Assembly (NCBI RefSeq): GCF_932526225.1
Contig: NC_064042.1
Coordinates: 4,201,001-4,265,000, forward strand
Source: Nematostella vectensis
Lineage: Eukaryota; Cnidaria; Anthozoa; Actiniaria; Edwardsiidae
DNA: 64,000 nucleotides
Reading direction: 5' to 3'
The position numbers and the translations under genes were made by a program. The notes beneath the pieces are model-generated. The model was given only the letters and a program-made list of their open reading frames with translations, did not search any database and was not told the DNA's origin. Shown piece by piece: positions 21,201-27,427 of this stretch (the stretch's first letter is position 1; each line of letters begins with the position of its first letter).

Positions 21201-22165
21201 TTTACGACAATTACTTTAAATGATGGGACAAAGTAAATTGTTATACAGGCAATCAGCACATCAGCAACTCTCCAAAGTAGCGAATCCTTTTTTTTCTTTT
21301 TTGTCTCTGTTTTCACACGAATATAAAATACCGCGGCCATCCGTAACGTTGGCAGAGGCATTCATGTAAGGGATTGCATGACGAGCTTTTTAAAGGCTTT
21401 TTTGTAATTTAGTTGCTCATAGTCATAGCCAAATTTGTTACATTTAAAAATGCTTTTGCTTCATGCTAGTATACCCCTGTTACTTGTAACATCGATCTGA
21501 GTCGATGCACTTCTCTTACCCTGCACTTTGAGTAGAGTGTCTGATGGAGGCTGCCCAACGAGGTAGTTTTTTGAGTTTACATTACATCGTATTTCGTAGG
21601 TGCCGAATTCATCCTCGCTGTTGTTAACCTTCAGCGTAAACATTACATAATACACAGGAGATAAACCCGAGTAGGATAACATCATTACTCGATCACTGAA
21701 CGCTGAGCCCTTTCCTGTAACTGTAGAATACATCTCGACCACTGAACCAAACACTACAGGCTTTCGTTGCGAGACACTCACAGCTCCAACTTCTTCCCCC
21801 GAGTTCAGAGTCACTCTCCATGTTATTGTGGCATTCTCGCCATCGTTGAAGCAGACGGACGTGTTGTACTGCCACTGCCAATTAGCAGATGACGCATCTG
21901 TTGAATAGGTGGACATATTACATTAATGGAGTAGATAGATAGTATAAAGAAGCCAATGGACTGTTGGGTTTCCTTTGATATGTGTTGTATGTACTGCCAT
22001 GTACCGCTGTAATCGCTGACGATATGAAGAAATACCATCGACACGTAATCCTAATAATTATATTTCTGACAGATGGCAAGCCTATTCGCGATTGGGGTTT
22101 AATTTACCTGTTGAAGATATAAACAGGCAAACCAAGGCACAAGCAAGGAATGCAATTGAACCCAT
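2564..22165 (-). CDS. Receptor gene 1: multi-Ig, SEA, FN3, transmembrane protein with tyrosine-rich tail (about 1794 aa, 22 exons)
   Basis: Predicted single-pass cell-surface receptor. Exons in coding order: 22108-22165 signal peptide; 21520-21897 N-terminal Ig-like; 20086-20340 Ig; five alternating pairs (19302-19559/17415-17669, 16626-16883/14364-14618, 13575-13832/11312-11566, 10523-10780/8261-8515, 7472-7729/6650-6904); 6075-6332, 5708-5950 and 5116-5361 Ig; 4902-4999, 4579-4631 and 4358-4500 SEA; 3902-4177 FN3; 3510-3623 TM; 3408-3429, 3301-3337 and 2564-3202 cytoplasmic tail. Every junction has GT/AG and compatible phase, and the lengths sum to 5385 nt, a multiple of three. Ig exons are phase 1-1 and can be skipped in frame. 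Ligand and function are unknown; the architecture suggests allorecognition, adhesion or immune signalling. It is much longer than genes 2 and 3 because of the 3.05-kb unit amplification. Exact exon use needs RNA. Confidence 0.75.
3301..3429 (-). CDS. Gene 1: two juxtamembrane micro-exons (3408-3429 and 3301-3337)
   Basis: A 22-nt exon (phase 1 in, phase 2 out) encodes basic juxtamembrane residues, and a 37-nt exon (phase 2 in, phase 0 out) encodes PEADNPGYSGFQ-like residues with another tyrosine. Same-length exons occur in gene 2 (40062-40083, 39950-39986), gene 3 (52268-52289, 52156-52192) and gene 4 (62471-62492, 62359-62395), all with conserved splice sites. This conservation is the main support for such short exons. 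Confidence 0.75.
3510..3623 (-). CDS. Gene 1 exon: transmembrane helix
   Basis: This 114-nt phase 1-1 exon encodes AVEVNDQNST, one hydrophobic helix of about 25 residues rich in Val, Ile and Leu, then the stop-transfer KRAGK. The acceptor is TCCAG|CTGTCG and the donor GCAG|GTAAGTCGG. It is nearly identical in genes 2 (40992-41105), 3 (52731-52844) and 4 (63394-63507), so it is among the most conserved exons of the family. Confidence 0.9.
3718..3901. repeat. 42-bp minisatellite next to the FN3 5' splice site, about 4 copies
   Basis: Tandem 42-bp units containing GTGGGGGTGGTCCTGATGGT and, in some units, the palindrome GTCACGTGAC. On the minus strand each unit carries ACAG|GTACGTGT, copying the exon-end/donor of the FN3 exon, and a pyrimidine-rich acceptor-like CCCCCACAG. 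Larger versions lie in gene 2 (41268-41506), gene 3 (53030-53368) and gene 4 (63700-64000). Confidence 0.85.
3902..4177 (-). CDS. Gene 1 exon: fibronectin type III domain
   Basis: This 276-nt phase 1-1 exon encodes about 92 residues with FN3 hallmarks: KVTW in the B strand, LDDLEPESLYEVEV (the LxPxTxYxVxV core) and a final strand ending VYIRTK. The acceptor is TTCCATAG|CGGAGTC and the donor TCAG|GTGCGTG. The start differs from the equivalent exons in genes 2 and 3 (285 nt), and its N-terminal residues are diverged. Confidence 0.85.
4358..4999 (-). CDS. Gene 1 exons: SEA domain in three pieces (4902-4999, 4579-4631, 4358-4500)
   Basis: Three exons of 98, 53 and 143 nt (phases 1-0, 0-2, 2-1) encode a membrane-proximal domain beginning NGSFRITN, continuing through a helix, and then SGSVLVYVSL. 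The GSV followed by alternating hydrophobics matches the autoproteolytic site and following strand of SEA domains. Genes 2 and 3 have the same exon lengths and PGSLIVYVTL at this place. In known SEA proteins the chain is cut before the Ser and stays non-covalently attached. The domain call is by pattern, not by search. Confidence 0.7.
5116..5361 (-). CDS. Gene 1 exon: Ig-like domain preceding SEA
   Basis: This 246-nt phase 1-1 exon encodes DANMERYSLKC, then a Pro-rich strand, DIVC, and VDCNAEGFPGSQHKFTVG. Cysteine spacing fits an Ig-like fold, but a canonical core Trp is not obvious. Conserved at 42964-43209 in gene 2 and 54791-55036 in gene 3. Confidence 0.75.
5708..5950 (-). CDS. Gene 1 exon: Ig domain (I-set like)
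   Basis: This 243-nt phase 1-1 exon has FTLEC, SITWYKN and NDTGSYSC, giving the canonical Cys, Trp and D-x-G-x-Y-x-C of an Ig domain. It sits where genes 2 and 3 have the SIAPARTIT-type Ig exon (43451-43696 and 55275-55520) but its sequence is clearly different, so this position has been swapped or has diverged strongly. Confidence 0.85.
6075..6332 (-). CDS. Gene 1 exon: DKPE-type Ig-like domain
   Basis: This 258-nt phase 1-1 exon starts DKPEKTSL and contains VYFNC and EYTCVPNN. It belongs to the same class as the amplified DKPENT exons: two cysteines but no obvious core Trp. Several Asn-X-Ser/Thr sites are present. Confidence 0.8.
6650..6904 (-). CDS. Gene 1 exon: DPPRIT-type Ig domain, copy outside the array
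   Basis: This 255-nt phase 1-1 exon encodes DPPRITIFTSP, VTIRCNASG and WGTYTCTVNN. It is the most diverged of the five DPPRIT exons in gene 1 (others at 8261, 11312, 14364 and 17415) and lies just 3' in gene order of the amplified units, so it may be near the ancestral copy. Confidence 0.85.
6996..7424. mobile_element. Solo right arm of the RecQ-bearing foldback element
   Basis: About 430 bp matching the right arms of the complete foldbacks, ending GAGGATGC before AAAGGTA. It includes the minus-strand ATG GCT TCA AGC start and the RecQ-like segment. The rest of the element is missing: the break falls after the shared CATTCTATTGA that precedes the left arm elsewhere. It is therefore a deleted fifth foldback at the low-coordinate edge of the array. 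Confidence 0.75.
7472..7729 (-). CDS. Gene 1 exon: DKPENT-type Ig-like domain, unit 1
   Basis: This 258-nt phase 1-1 exon encodes DKPENTKL, VSLNCSALANP, TLYRNDTAL and FKCVPSNE. Two cysteines are placed as in Ig domains, but the usual Trp after the first and the Y-x-C before the second are absent (F-x-C instead). Several N-glycosylation sequons are visible. Confidence 0.85.
8261..8515 (-). CDS. Gene 1 exon: DPPRIT-type Ig domain, unit 1
   Basis: This 255-nt phase 1-1 exon is bounded by CCTCAG|ATCCG and AACT|GTGAGTTTGG. It contains VTMRCIASG and GGTYTCTVNN, followed by NDTNTTS with overlapping sequons. Confidence 0.85.
8673..10475. mobile_element. Foldback (inverted-repeat) element, unit 1
   Basis: Element of 1803 bp with termini GCATCCTC and GAGGATGC, flanked by AAAGGCA/AAAGGTA (a likely 7-bp target duplication, perfect in other copies). 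The arms are about 430-450 bp and inverted. Each arm has a palindromic CCAAT pair (TGATTGG...CCAATCAC), then an inward-facing ATG and a RecQ-like segment with LPTGFGKS. The central 700 bp shows no protein I recognise and is probably non-autonomous. Confidence 0.8.
10523..10780 (-). CDS. Gene 1 exon: DKPENT-type Ig-like domain, unit 2
   Basis: Essentially the same 258-nt exon as 7472-7729, with the same splice sites and an open frame. Confidence 0.85.
11312..11566 (-). CDS. Gene 1 exon: DPPRIT-type Ig domain, unit 2
   Basis: Same 255-nt exon as 8261-8515, with Asp where units 1 and 4 have Gly in the EVEGS(G/D)VTMRC segment. This is one of the few amino-acid differences among the amplified copies. 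Confidence 0.85.
11724..13527. mobile_element. Foldback element, unit 2
   Basis: Element of 1804 bp with the same termini and arms as unit 1. The flanks AAAGGTA (11717-11723 and 13528-13534) form a perfect 7-bp direct repeat. It holds the only left arm whose A-run length keeps the RecQ-like fragment open from its ATG. Confidence 0.8.
11915..12193 (+). pseudogene. RecQ-like helicase N-terminal fragment in the foldback left arm
   Basis: 92 residues starting MASSVNNFLYIRR. They contain LKPEQ (like the RecQ motif 0 Gln), KRQDVFARLPTGFGKSLIF (motif I, Walker A) and then stop shortly after. A full RecQ helicase core needs several hundred residues, so this is a captured 5' exon and not an enzyme. 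The same fragment is present, mostly frameshifted at a poly-A run after the first 35 codons, in the other left arms (near 8864, 14970 and 18015) and inverted in the right arms. Confidence 0.65.
13575..13832 (-). CDS. Gene 1 exon: DKPENT-type Ig-like domain, unit 3
   Basis: Same 258-nt phase 1-1 exon as in units 1 and 2, open and with intact splice sites. Confidence 0.85.
14364..14618 (-). CDS. Gene 1 exon: DPPRIT-type Ig domain, unit 3
   Basis: Same 255-nt phase 1-1 exon. The acceptor-side poly-A on the plus strand is expanded here (GAGGTAAAAAAAAAA), that is, a longer poly-T in the intron, which could alter splicing strength. Confidence 0.85.
14779..16578. mobile_element. Foldback element, unit 3
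   Basis: Element of 1800 bp, same structure, flanked by AAAGGTA on both sides (14772-14778 and 16579-16585). The left arm poly-A is shorter than in the other units. Confidence 0.8.
16626..16883 (-). CDS. Gene 1 exon: DKPENT-type Ig-like domain, unit 4
   Basis: Same 258-nt phase 1-1 exon, open and with intact splice sites. Confidence 0.85.
17415..17669 (-). CDS. Gene 1 exon: DPPRIT-type Ig domain, unit 4
   Basis: Same 255-nt phase 1-1 exon, sharing the Gly variant with unit 1. Its flanking intron also matches unit 1 at several bases, suggesting that units 1 and 4 share a more recent ancestor or a conversion tract. Confidence 0.85.
17826..19254. mobile_element. Foldback element, unit 4, right arm truncated
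   Basis: Element of 1429 bp. The left arm and centre are present, but the RecQ-bearing part of the right arm is missing between about 19120 and 19160. It is the most diverged of the four complete or near-complete copies. Confidence 0.8.
19302..19559 (-). CDS. Gene 1 exon: DKPENT-type Ig-like domain, fifth copy
   Basis: This 258-nt phase 1-1 exon has a few substitutions relative to the amplified copies (GKF and NTS instead of GTF and NAS). It is the first of the DKPENT exons in coding order. Confidence 0.85.
20086..20340 (-). CDS. Gene 1 exon: canonical Ig domain (VPPSSV type)
   Basis: This 255-nt phase 1-1 exon contains VNLTCSADG, FTWISPQG and DMSGVYTC, a canonical I-set/C2-like pattern with Cys, Trp and D-x-G-x-Y-x-C. 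The same exon occurs in gene 2 twice (47528-47782 and 44813-45067) and in gene 3 once (57933-58187). Confidence 0.9.
20503..21046. mobile_element. TTAA-flanked MITE, 544 bp
   Basis: Begins TTAAACACGAGGTTCCGC and ends with the inverted form GCGGAACCTCGTGCTTAA. The arms (about 40 bp) include the sequence AAAGGGAAAGCTCCTCCCA. Both ends carry TTAA, which suggests a piggyBac-type TTAA target duplication; family membership is inference. No coding capacity. It lies in the intron between the N-terminal Ig-like and first Ig exons of gene 1. Confidence 0.75.
21520..21897 (-). CDS. Gene 1 exon: N-terminal Ig-like domain
   Basis: This 378-nt phase 1-1 exon starts DASSANWQWQYNTSVCFNDG and ends LLKVQG. 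It has two main cysteines (TSVCFND and EIRCNVNS), a Trp in ITWRV, and VMFTLKVNN. The fold is plausibly V-like but atypical. Paralogous exons are 48925-49296 (gene 2) and 58753-59127 (gene 3). As the membrane-distal domain it is the likeliest ligand-binding module. Confidence 0.8.
22108..22165 (-). CDS. Gene 1 exon: signal peptide
   Basis: 58-nt first coding exon: ATG at 22165, MGSIAFLACALVCLFISSTG, then donor ACAG|GTAAATT. Hydrophobic core and small residues fit a signal peptide. It ends in phase 1 and joins the N-terminal Ig-like exon in frame. Confidence 0.85.
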
Positions 22166-24012
22166 CTTTCTAAACCCTTGAGGCTTAACAGGAAGCAAAT
22201 ACTGTAGACTTGCTCCAAGTCGACATCAGAGTCAGTAATCGAGCGAAGCGAGATTAAATCAGCGATCGACTGGCTCCTTACCTAATTTTTTTAACGACTT
22301 TGAGAAAGTCTATAAATGCTGCAGCATAATTTTTGGCATAATTCCGACCCTATGGAGGAGGGGTTGCTTGAATGCCCACTTGAGTTGTTTAGGCTAGATT
22401 GAGCCATCCAAACGAGGGTATAGAAGATACAAGACAAGTGTGCGGGAGCGCTTTTGCAGATGGTGGTAAAGGGTATTTTCGTGAAACGAGATTTGGCCAA
22501 TTTAGTCCAGTCAATATGTGGTTTTAGGTGGAACTAATTGCAATAGAATTTCTCTCAACGGATTTTGAACAAGTGATACAACCTAGTTAACATACTAAAA
22601 GTCCCCAAAAATCCCTTTGGTGGAACATCCTAAAATTTGCGACAACAACGCAGATTTATGTTTTAGAACGATATTTCGGCAGGCCAATACCTGCCTTCTT
22701 CAGGTTATAAATGAGTTACAATGGCATGTTATGTTAGGTCAGCACTCGTTCACACGGTTCTCACGGTCGTACGCTCGTACGTGCAAGGCAAAAATCGAGG
22801 CATACGAGACTACTACAACTAGTAGATTTTGCAGTGTTCGCAATGATCCTTCGGACGAACTGGTAACTTGCTTATCCCGTGGATAGGAATTTTTCAGTAG
22901 AGAAATATCAAACTTGTGTCATTTCACCTGGAGAATTTATCTAAATGTAGCCATTTTAAAGCGATCTTCCGGTTTTTTAAGCTTATGGGTACCTTTTTAT
23001 ATGAATAAAAGTCACGCTGGGGGGGGCGTAGTATTTGCATAAAGCATTTTATTTTTCCTATGGGAGGACAGGGTTCATTATCACCCTGGAGTCTTATCAT
23101 CTGAGACCAAAAAAGCTATTAGTCTAGAAATAAATATTTTACCATCCCTTGTACTATTTCAAAAGTGCAGGGGAGATCGGTAAAAACTCAAGAAGGAAAT
23201 ACATTTTTTGCAGGGGTTCAAGCTAACTCCTTCAGGAAATTCAGAATTCAGTCAACTTCTCTTGCTATATTTTCCCGGTGGGTGACGGTGAAGGGGGGGG
23301 GGGGGGGGGTGAGGGGAGGACTCACAAATAAAAATCTCTCGCGTGCTCAGCCCAAAAACATTAACCCATAAAAGATAGTAAAATGGGTGTGGCTTTTTCT
23401 CAACAAGGATAGCACATTTAGTAGAGCACATAAGAACATAATTATCAAGTGCTTTCTTTTTCAAATTCTTTTGAGATTTTCTAATCCAAATATGGCATAT
23501 ATCCAGACAATTTACCAGTGGCTTAAAAAATGTGGCCGAATATCATTTTGATAAAACGGTCCAAATAAAACTTAATCAGTCTAATAAATTTTATTTTAAT
23601 CAGTGCGATGTTATTTAAGACTGGGGAACAAGAGCAAAAAGCATCAAAGATATGTGCAGCAGACTACTGTACATGCTCTGATAAGCCCCCCCCCCCCCCT
23701 AGCCCCGCCTAGAGTTTTTAATAAGTCTGCCTCTCTGATAAGCCCCCTTTACTCACTGTAAATTTTCTGCAACAAAAAACTTGGCAAAAGATGGTCTTAA
23801 ATGCTTAGTTTTTTCAGTCTTAAGCGGTAATTGTGCATATGCCTTTTTTATATCAGGTTTTATTCCCATGTTTTAATTAAAAAAGAGATGATTGTACTAC
23901 TGAATCATGTGTACAAAAAAAGGTTTAAATAAGCCTACCATCTTGAATACACCCCTTCTCTAATACCCCTTCCTCCTCTACAAATCCCATAATTAAGTAA
24001 GCCCCCTCCTTC
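22166..24012. other. Intergenic, upstream of gene 1
   Basis: No supportable gene. About 22360-22410 contains a diverged copy of the 5'-flank block TTGAGTTGTTTAGGCTAGAT seen upstream of the other signal-peptide exons. There is a G-run (23286-23310) and a C-run (23687-23699). Several plus- and minus-strand open stretches around 22300-22900 and 23165-23464 show no domain or repeat support. Confidence 0.5.
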
Positions 24013-24610
24013 TTAAACACGAGGTTCCGCTATAAAAGGGAAAGCTCCTCCCACACCCGGGCTCAAGAACAATCAGTTATCAATCAGCCGTCAATGAGTC
24101 AACATGTCAGGACAATTGATCTGAGCGCAAAATTCGAATTTCATATTCTAAACCAAAATAAATAACATCCATAGAGTTGTCCATCTAAAAATGTTTCTAT
24201 CTATCATAAAATAATGCTATACCAAGCTGTGTGCGCTCTAAAATACGAGCATTTCTATCACACCGCGAAAATAATTTATGCAGGTGCGCTAGATAATGGA
24301 TAGCTCAAAATTTATGTCAAAAACATAATTGCAAAACCCAACCTAGGTATATAGGTAAACCATCGATTTCGCAGTTATGTCTGTAACATAATTGCAAAAC
24401 CCGACCTAGGTATGTAGGTAAACCTTCCATTTCGCAGTTATGTCAATAACATAATTGCAAAACCCGACCTAGCTAAATAGATGAACCTTCAATTTCGCAA
24501 TTATGTCATAAACATAATTGCAAAATAAACCTCGGTATATAGCACGATTCTATATTTTGCAATAATCTTTATTATTCCGAGAAACATAATCGCAAAAATT
24601 TACCATTCTC
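24013..24610. repeat. Truncated second MITE copy followed by 63-bp tandem repeats
   Basis: From 24013 TTAAACACGAGG repeats the left end of the 20503 MITE for about 300 bp; its inverted right arm is not seen. From about 24321 to 24590 a 63-bp unit containing ACATAATTGCAAAACC and TTTCGCAGTTATGT is repeated about four times. These two words are near inverted complements, so each unit can fold. Confidence 0.75.
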
Positions 24611-25347
24611 TATAGAAGAAGTTAACTGCAAAATTCGCATATATGTGTACACCCCCATTCCGGCAGGCGTTCTGAACTGAAGTCTGTACAAAATAGCAAA
24701 TATTTTTCATTGTAATATCTTTATTGACTTCCAGTAACTTCCAAGGATGAACCAAGACAATCACACAGCATCTGAGAATAGTATAAAGCAAGAGTAGAGT
24801 TTATTTTCTGTGATTTGTCTCCTGTACAAACAGGTATGTGTACCAAATAAAGACGGCTGTCAAGAAAATCGGGTGTTATTTGAGCTCGACATGGGGTTGC
24901 GTTCGGCTTCATTATAATTCAGGAATTTGATTCCTCCATTTTTTTATTTGCTGAATCGAAATAAAAAACACCAATCTTTGCTCAAAGTGCAAAATTCATG
25001 TACCATCGGATTTATAAGCCCCTAATTTAGACTATGTCCTAGTCGACATTTTTTATTGACATGTTTAGGCAGCAATAAAATATACCGATGACATAAATAT
25101 ATGTGTAGTAGCGGATGATGCGCATCTGGAGGATGAGAAAATGTGAACGTGTTACATGAATGAATCTTCCAAATAATTATAGTATAAACAAGCCAATGGA
25201 CTGTGGGGTCATTGCTTTGATGTGTGTTGTACTGACATGTGCCTCTGTTAGCTTCTGATGACATGAAGAAAGGGCATGTACGGAATCCTAATGACTGCAT
25301 ATCTGACACATGACAAAAAGCCGATGTACAAATGGAGTTTGGTTTAC
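24611..25347. other. Intergenic with relic of gene 5' flank
   Basis: No gene supported. About 25150-25340 matches the first-intron sequence just after the gene 1 signal-peptide exon (about 21920-22105), consistent with a partial duplication of a gene 5' end. Confidence 0.5.
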
Positions 25348-25411
25348 CTGTTGAAGTTATAATCAGGCAAACCAAGGCACCAACAAGGAATACCAGATGA
25401 ATTGAACCCAT
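25348..25411 (-). pseudogene. Orphan signal-peptide exon of a fifth receptor copy
   Basis: A 64-nt exon with ATG at 25411 encodes MGSIHLVFLVGALVCLIITS and has a good donor (ACAG|GTAAACC), as in gene 3. No N-terminal Ig-like exon follows on the minus strand before gene 1 begins. It is either a remnant of a deleted gene copy or an alternative first exon of gene 1; splicing to 21897 would stay in phase, so the second option cannot be excluded. Confidence 0.6.
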
Positions 25412-25654
25412 CGAAGTAGATATTTTTCTAAAGACTCTTGGGGGATCAATAGGAAGTAAATAATACAGCTAAGAGTTTTGCATAAATTTTACATATCCTT
25501 TAGAAATATGGATGCTTGAAAAGTTGAATGCCCTTATGAGTTGTTTAGGCTAAAAAGAGCCAGCCAAGCAGGGGGGGACTGGGTAGTTTGAGTGAAACGG
25601 CCTGGGAGCCGCGAATCGCCCCCCCGGGCCTCCCAGCCCCGTCTCTGTATATCA

Positions 25655-25865
25655 GGCAGATGTTTCGCGTACATAAACAATCGGCAAAAGCTAATGAAGG
25701 CCAAATCGATTTCACGTACATAAACAATCGGCAAAAGTTAATGTAGGCAAAATAGATTTCGCGAACACGAATAATCAATTAGGGGCAGGTGTTCCGCGTG
25801 CATGAATAATCAATTAGGGCCGTTGTTTCGCGTGCATGAATAATCAGGGTGTAGGCCGGGCGCGT
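25655..25865. repeat. Short tandem repeats near the left end of the viral element
   Basis: Two 47-bp units (TTTCGCGTACATAAACAATC type) are followed by three 34-35-bp units (TTTCGCGTGCATGAATAATC type). All share TTTCGCGxxCATxAA-AATC. They lie just inside the inferred left boundary and may be part of the terminal region. No matching inverted sequence was found at the right end. Confidence 0.7.
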
Positions 25866-26015
25866 GCAAGCCCAAGGACCTGCGCGTACACGACTTTTTG
25901 GGGCAAATAGCGATGGGGCCGTGAAAACGAGGAGGGCCGCCAACCTACGGAGCGTGGAATAACCGTTTTTCGGCCGTGAGTTCAAAGCCGCCGGCGTGGC
26001 GTTTAAACCTGAGTT

Positions 26016-26693
26016 CTACTCGAACACCTCGCTCCCGAACTCCTCGCGAATTTTTCGCAGTCTCTTTTTTATCCTTTCGCGTGCCACCAGGGAGGGCCCT
26101 TTCCCGCTTTTTTTATCATGCGGTGCGAGGCCGGGTCGAGCTCTGATAGCGGCCTTGAGCGCGTTGTATCTCTCTTGTTCCTGAAGTATTAGCCGAATAT
26201 CTTCGTCTGAGATACGCCCGTCTTGCAGAGCCTTGGAGACCAGCTCGCTGATCGAGTTTTTCTTACTCTCCGCTAGAACCATCGTGTCTTCGTGTTTAGC
26301 CACCTTGCTCGTAAGACCCCTAGAGACGACCCCCGCGCCCGCGCTCACGACACCGACCAGCCCAGCGACCCCTGCCAGCGGAGCGCCGATCAGAACCCCT
26401 ATCCCACTCAAAGAGACTCCCAGCCCGGCGCTGGAAAGCGCCACTGCAGCGATGCCGGATGCCACAGACACAGCATGGGTAACGGCGAAGGCGCGCTTAT
26501 ACTTCTTCCGCACCTGTCGATAATGCGTTATCTCATTGTCTAAAACCGCCTGAGTGTCACGTATTACCTGGAGTCGGAAACTCTGCGCGTCGCCGCCGGT
26601 GCTTGCCGGAGCGGTAGGCGTTTGCGGGGGGTGGGCACTGGGGAGCGGGGGATATATGGATATGCCACCGCTGCTAACGTCGCTGTTCGCCAT
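26016..26693 (-). CDS. Viral element protein with Gly/Ala-rich hydrophobic segment, 225 aa
   Basis: An intact frame from ATG at 26693. The N-terminal 35 residues are Pro/Ser/Thr-rich with YPPLP. Residues 40-68 are charged and helical. Residues 69-124 form a long Gly/Ala/Val-rich hydrophobic stretch able to make two membrane segments. The C-terminal 100 residues are charged with a strongly basic end (RERIKKRLRKIRE). Function unknown. Position next to the candidate minor capsid gene and the membrane-active look suggest a virion or entry-associated protein, but this is inference. Confidence 0.65.
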   Translation of the reverse strand: MANSDVSSGGISIYPPLPSAHPPQTPTAPASTGGDAQSFRLQVIRDTQAVLDNEITHYRQVRKKYKRAFAVTHAVSVASGIAAVALSSAGLGVSLSGIGVLIGAPLAGVAGLVGVVSAGAGVVSRGLTSKVAKHEDTMVLAESKKNSISELVSKALQDGRISDEDIRLILQEQERYNALKAAIRARPGLAPHDKKSGKGPSLVARERIKKRLRKIREEFGSEVFE

Positions 26694-26709
26694 GCCTGTT
26701 ATGTCGGAC

Positions 26710-27398
26710 CTAGGTTAGCTCTAATACGAGGCGAACAGGCTTGCCCTTAAAGTCCACCCGTCTACCACGGTCATCCCTGATCCATATTCGGATACTCGAG
26801 ACGAACTCAGAGGAAGACGCTGCGACGCAAATGGGGATGTCGGGCCCATAGACGACTTTCTCGTGCGGCCTCCCGCGGGTTTCTAGGCAAGCGAGAACGT
26901 TTGAAGGCTCGTCTAAGGCGAGGCACTGCGAGCGGTCTACGATGTCGCAGAAGACGTAGATGGCCTCTATTTTCGGCAAAGTCACCTCAAGTGGAGGGCC
27001 CCCACGGGCATTGCGAGGCCCCGCTCCCCCATCTGATCGTCTTTAGCCTCTAGGTCAAATAGTGCGCAAAGCTCGGCGTTCAGGAACACAACGCCTGTGG
27101 ACACGAGCACGATCTTCCCGGTGAGGGGGTCCTGCTTCGCGGTCAGAATCTGGCTTTTAGCGTGGTTGATCGTTTCCACGATGGACTCGGCCGTGTGGTG
27201 CCCGGCTGGCAGAGTAGCGATGGGCGGGAGGGAGGCTATAGTCGGTATCTGCTGCTCCCGCTCGAGATTATACCAGCTGTTAAACAGCGAGCACTGCCGG
27301 AGCGCCACAAAGCGTGGGCGCCTTATCGGCTGCCCGAAGAAGAGCGTCAGTTCACCTCCGGTGAACACAGCGTGTAGGACCACCATTGTGTTGAACAT
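26710..27398 (-). pseudogene. Candidate minor capsid protein, split by a register shift at 26982-26985
   Basis: Two adjacent frames look like one former gene. The upstream part (27398 to 26982, 138 aa from ATG) contains SLFNSWYNLE and a LPAGHH...ETIN segment; the downstream part (26985 to 26710) ends RRVDFKGKPVRLVLELT, a beta-rich ending. Downstream has no ATG at its start: the stop TGA and a GTG overlap as GTGA, so a one-base register change joins them. Such paired features, with a C-terminal hydrophobic strand, are typical of single-jelly-roll vertex proteins in Polinton-like elements, but the assignment is by resemblance. It could be programmed frameshifting, though decay is likelier given other breaks. 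Confidence 0.5.
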
Positions 27399-27427
27399 AG
27401 CCCGCCTCGTGTCTAATAGGGCTGAGC

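Noticed and set aside
23286-23310. Long G-run as a G-quadruplex regulatory element
   Set aside because: Several G or C runs occur in non-coding DNA of this window (23687, 37141, 37792, 38000, 48280, 52603), so they look like a general property of the genome.
26233-26543. Plus-strand open frames opposite the 225-aa viral protein, and similar antisense frames across 26-37 kb
   Set aside because: High GC lengthens antisense frames; they lack domain features and overlap better-supported genes.
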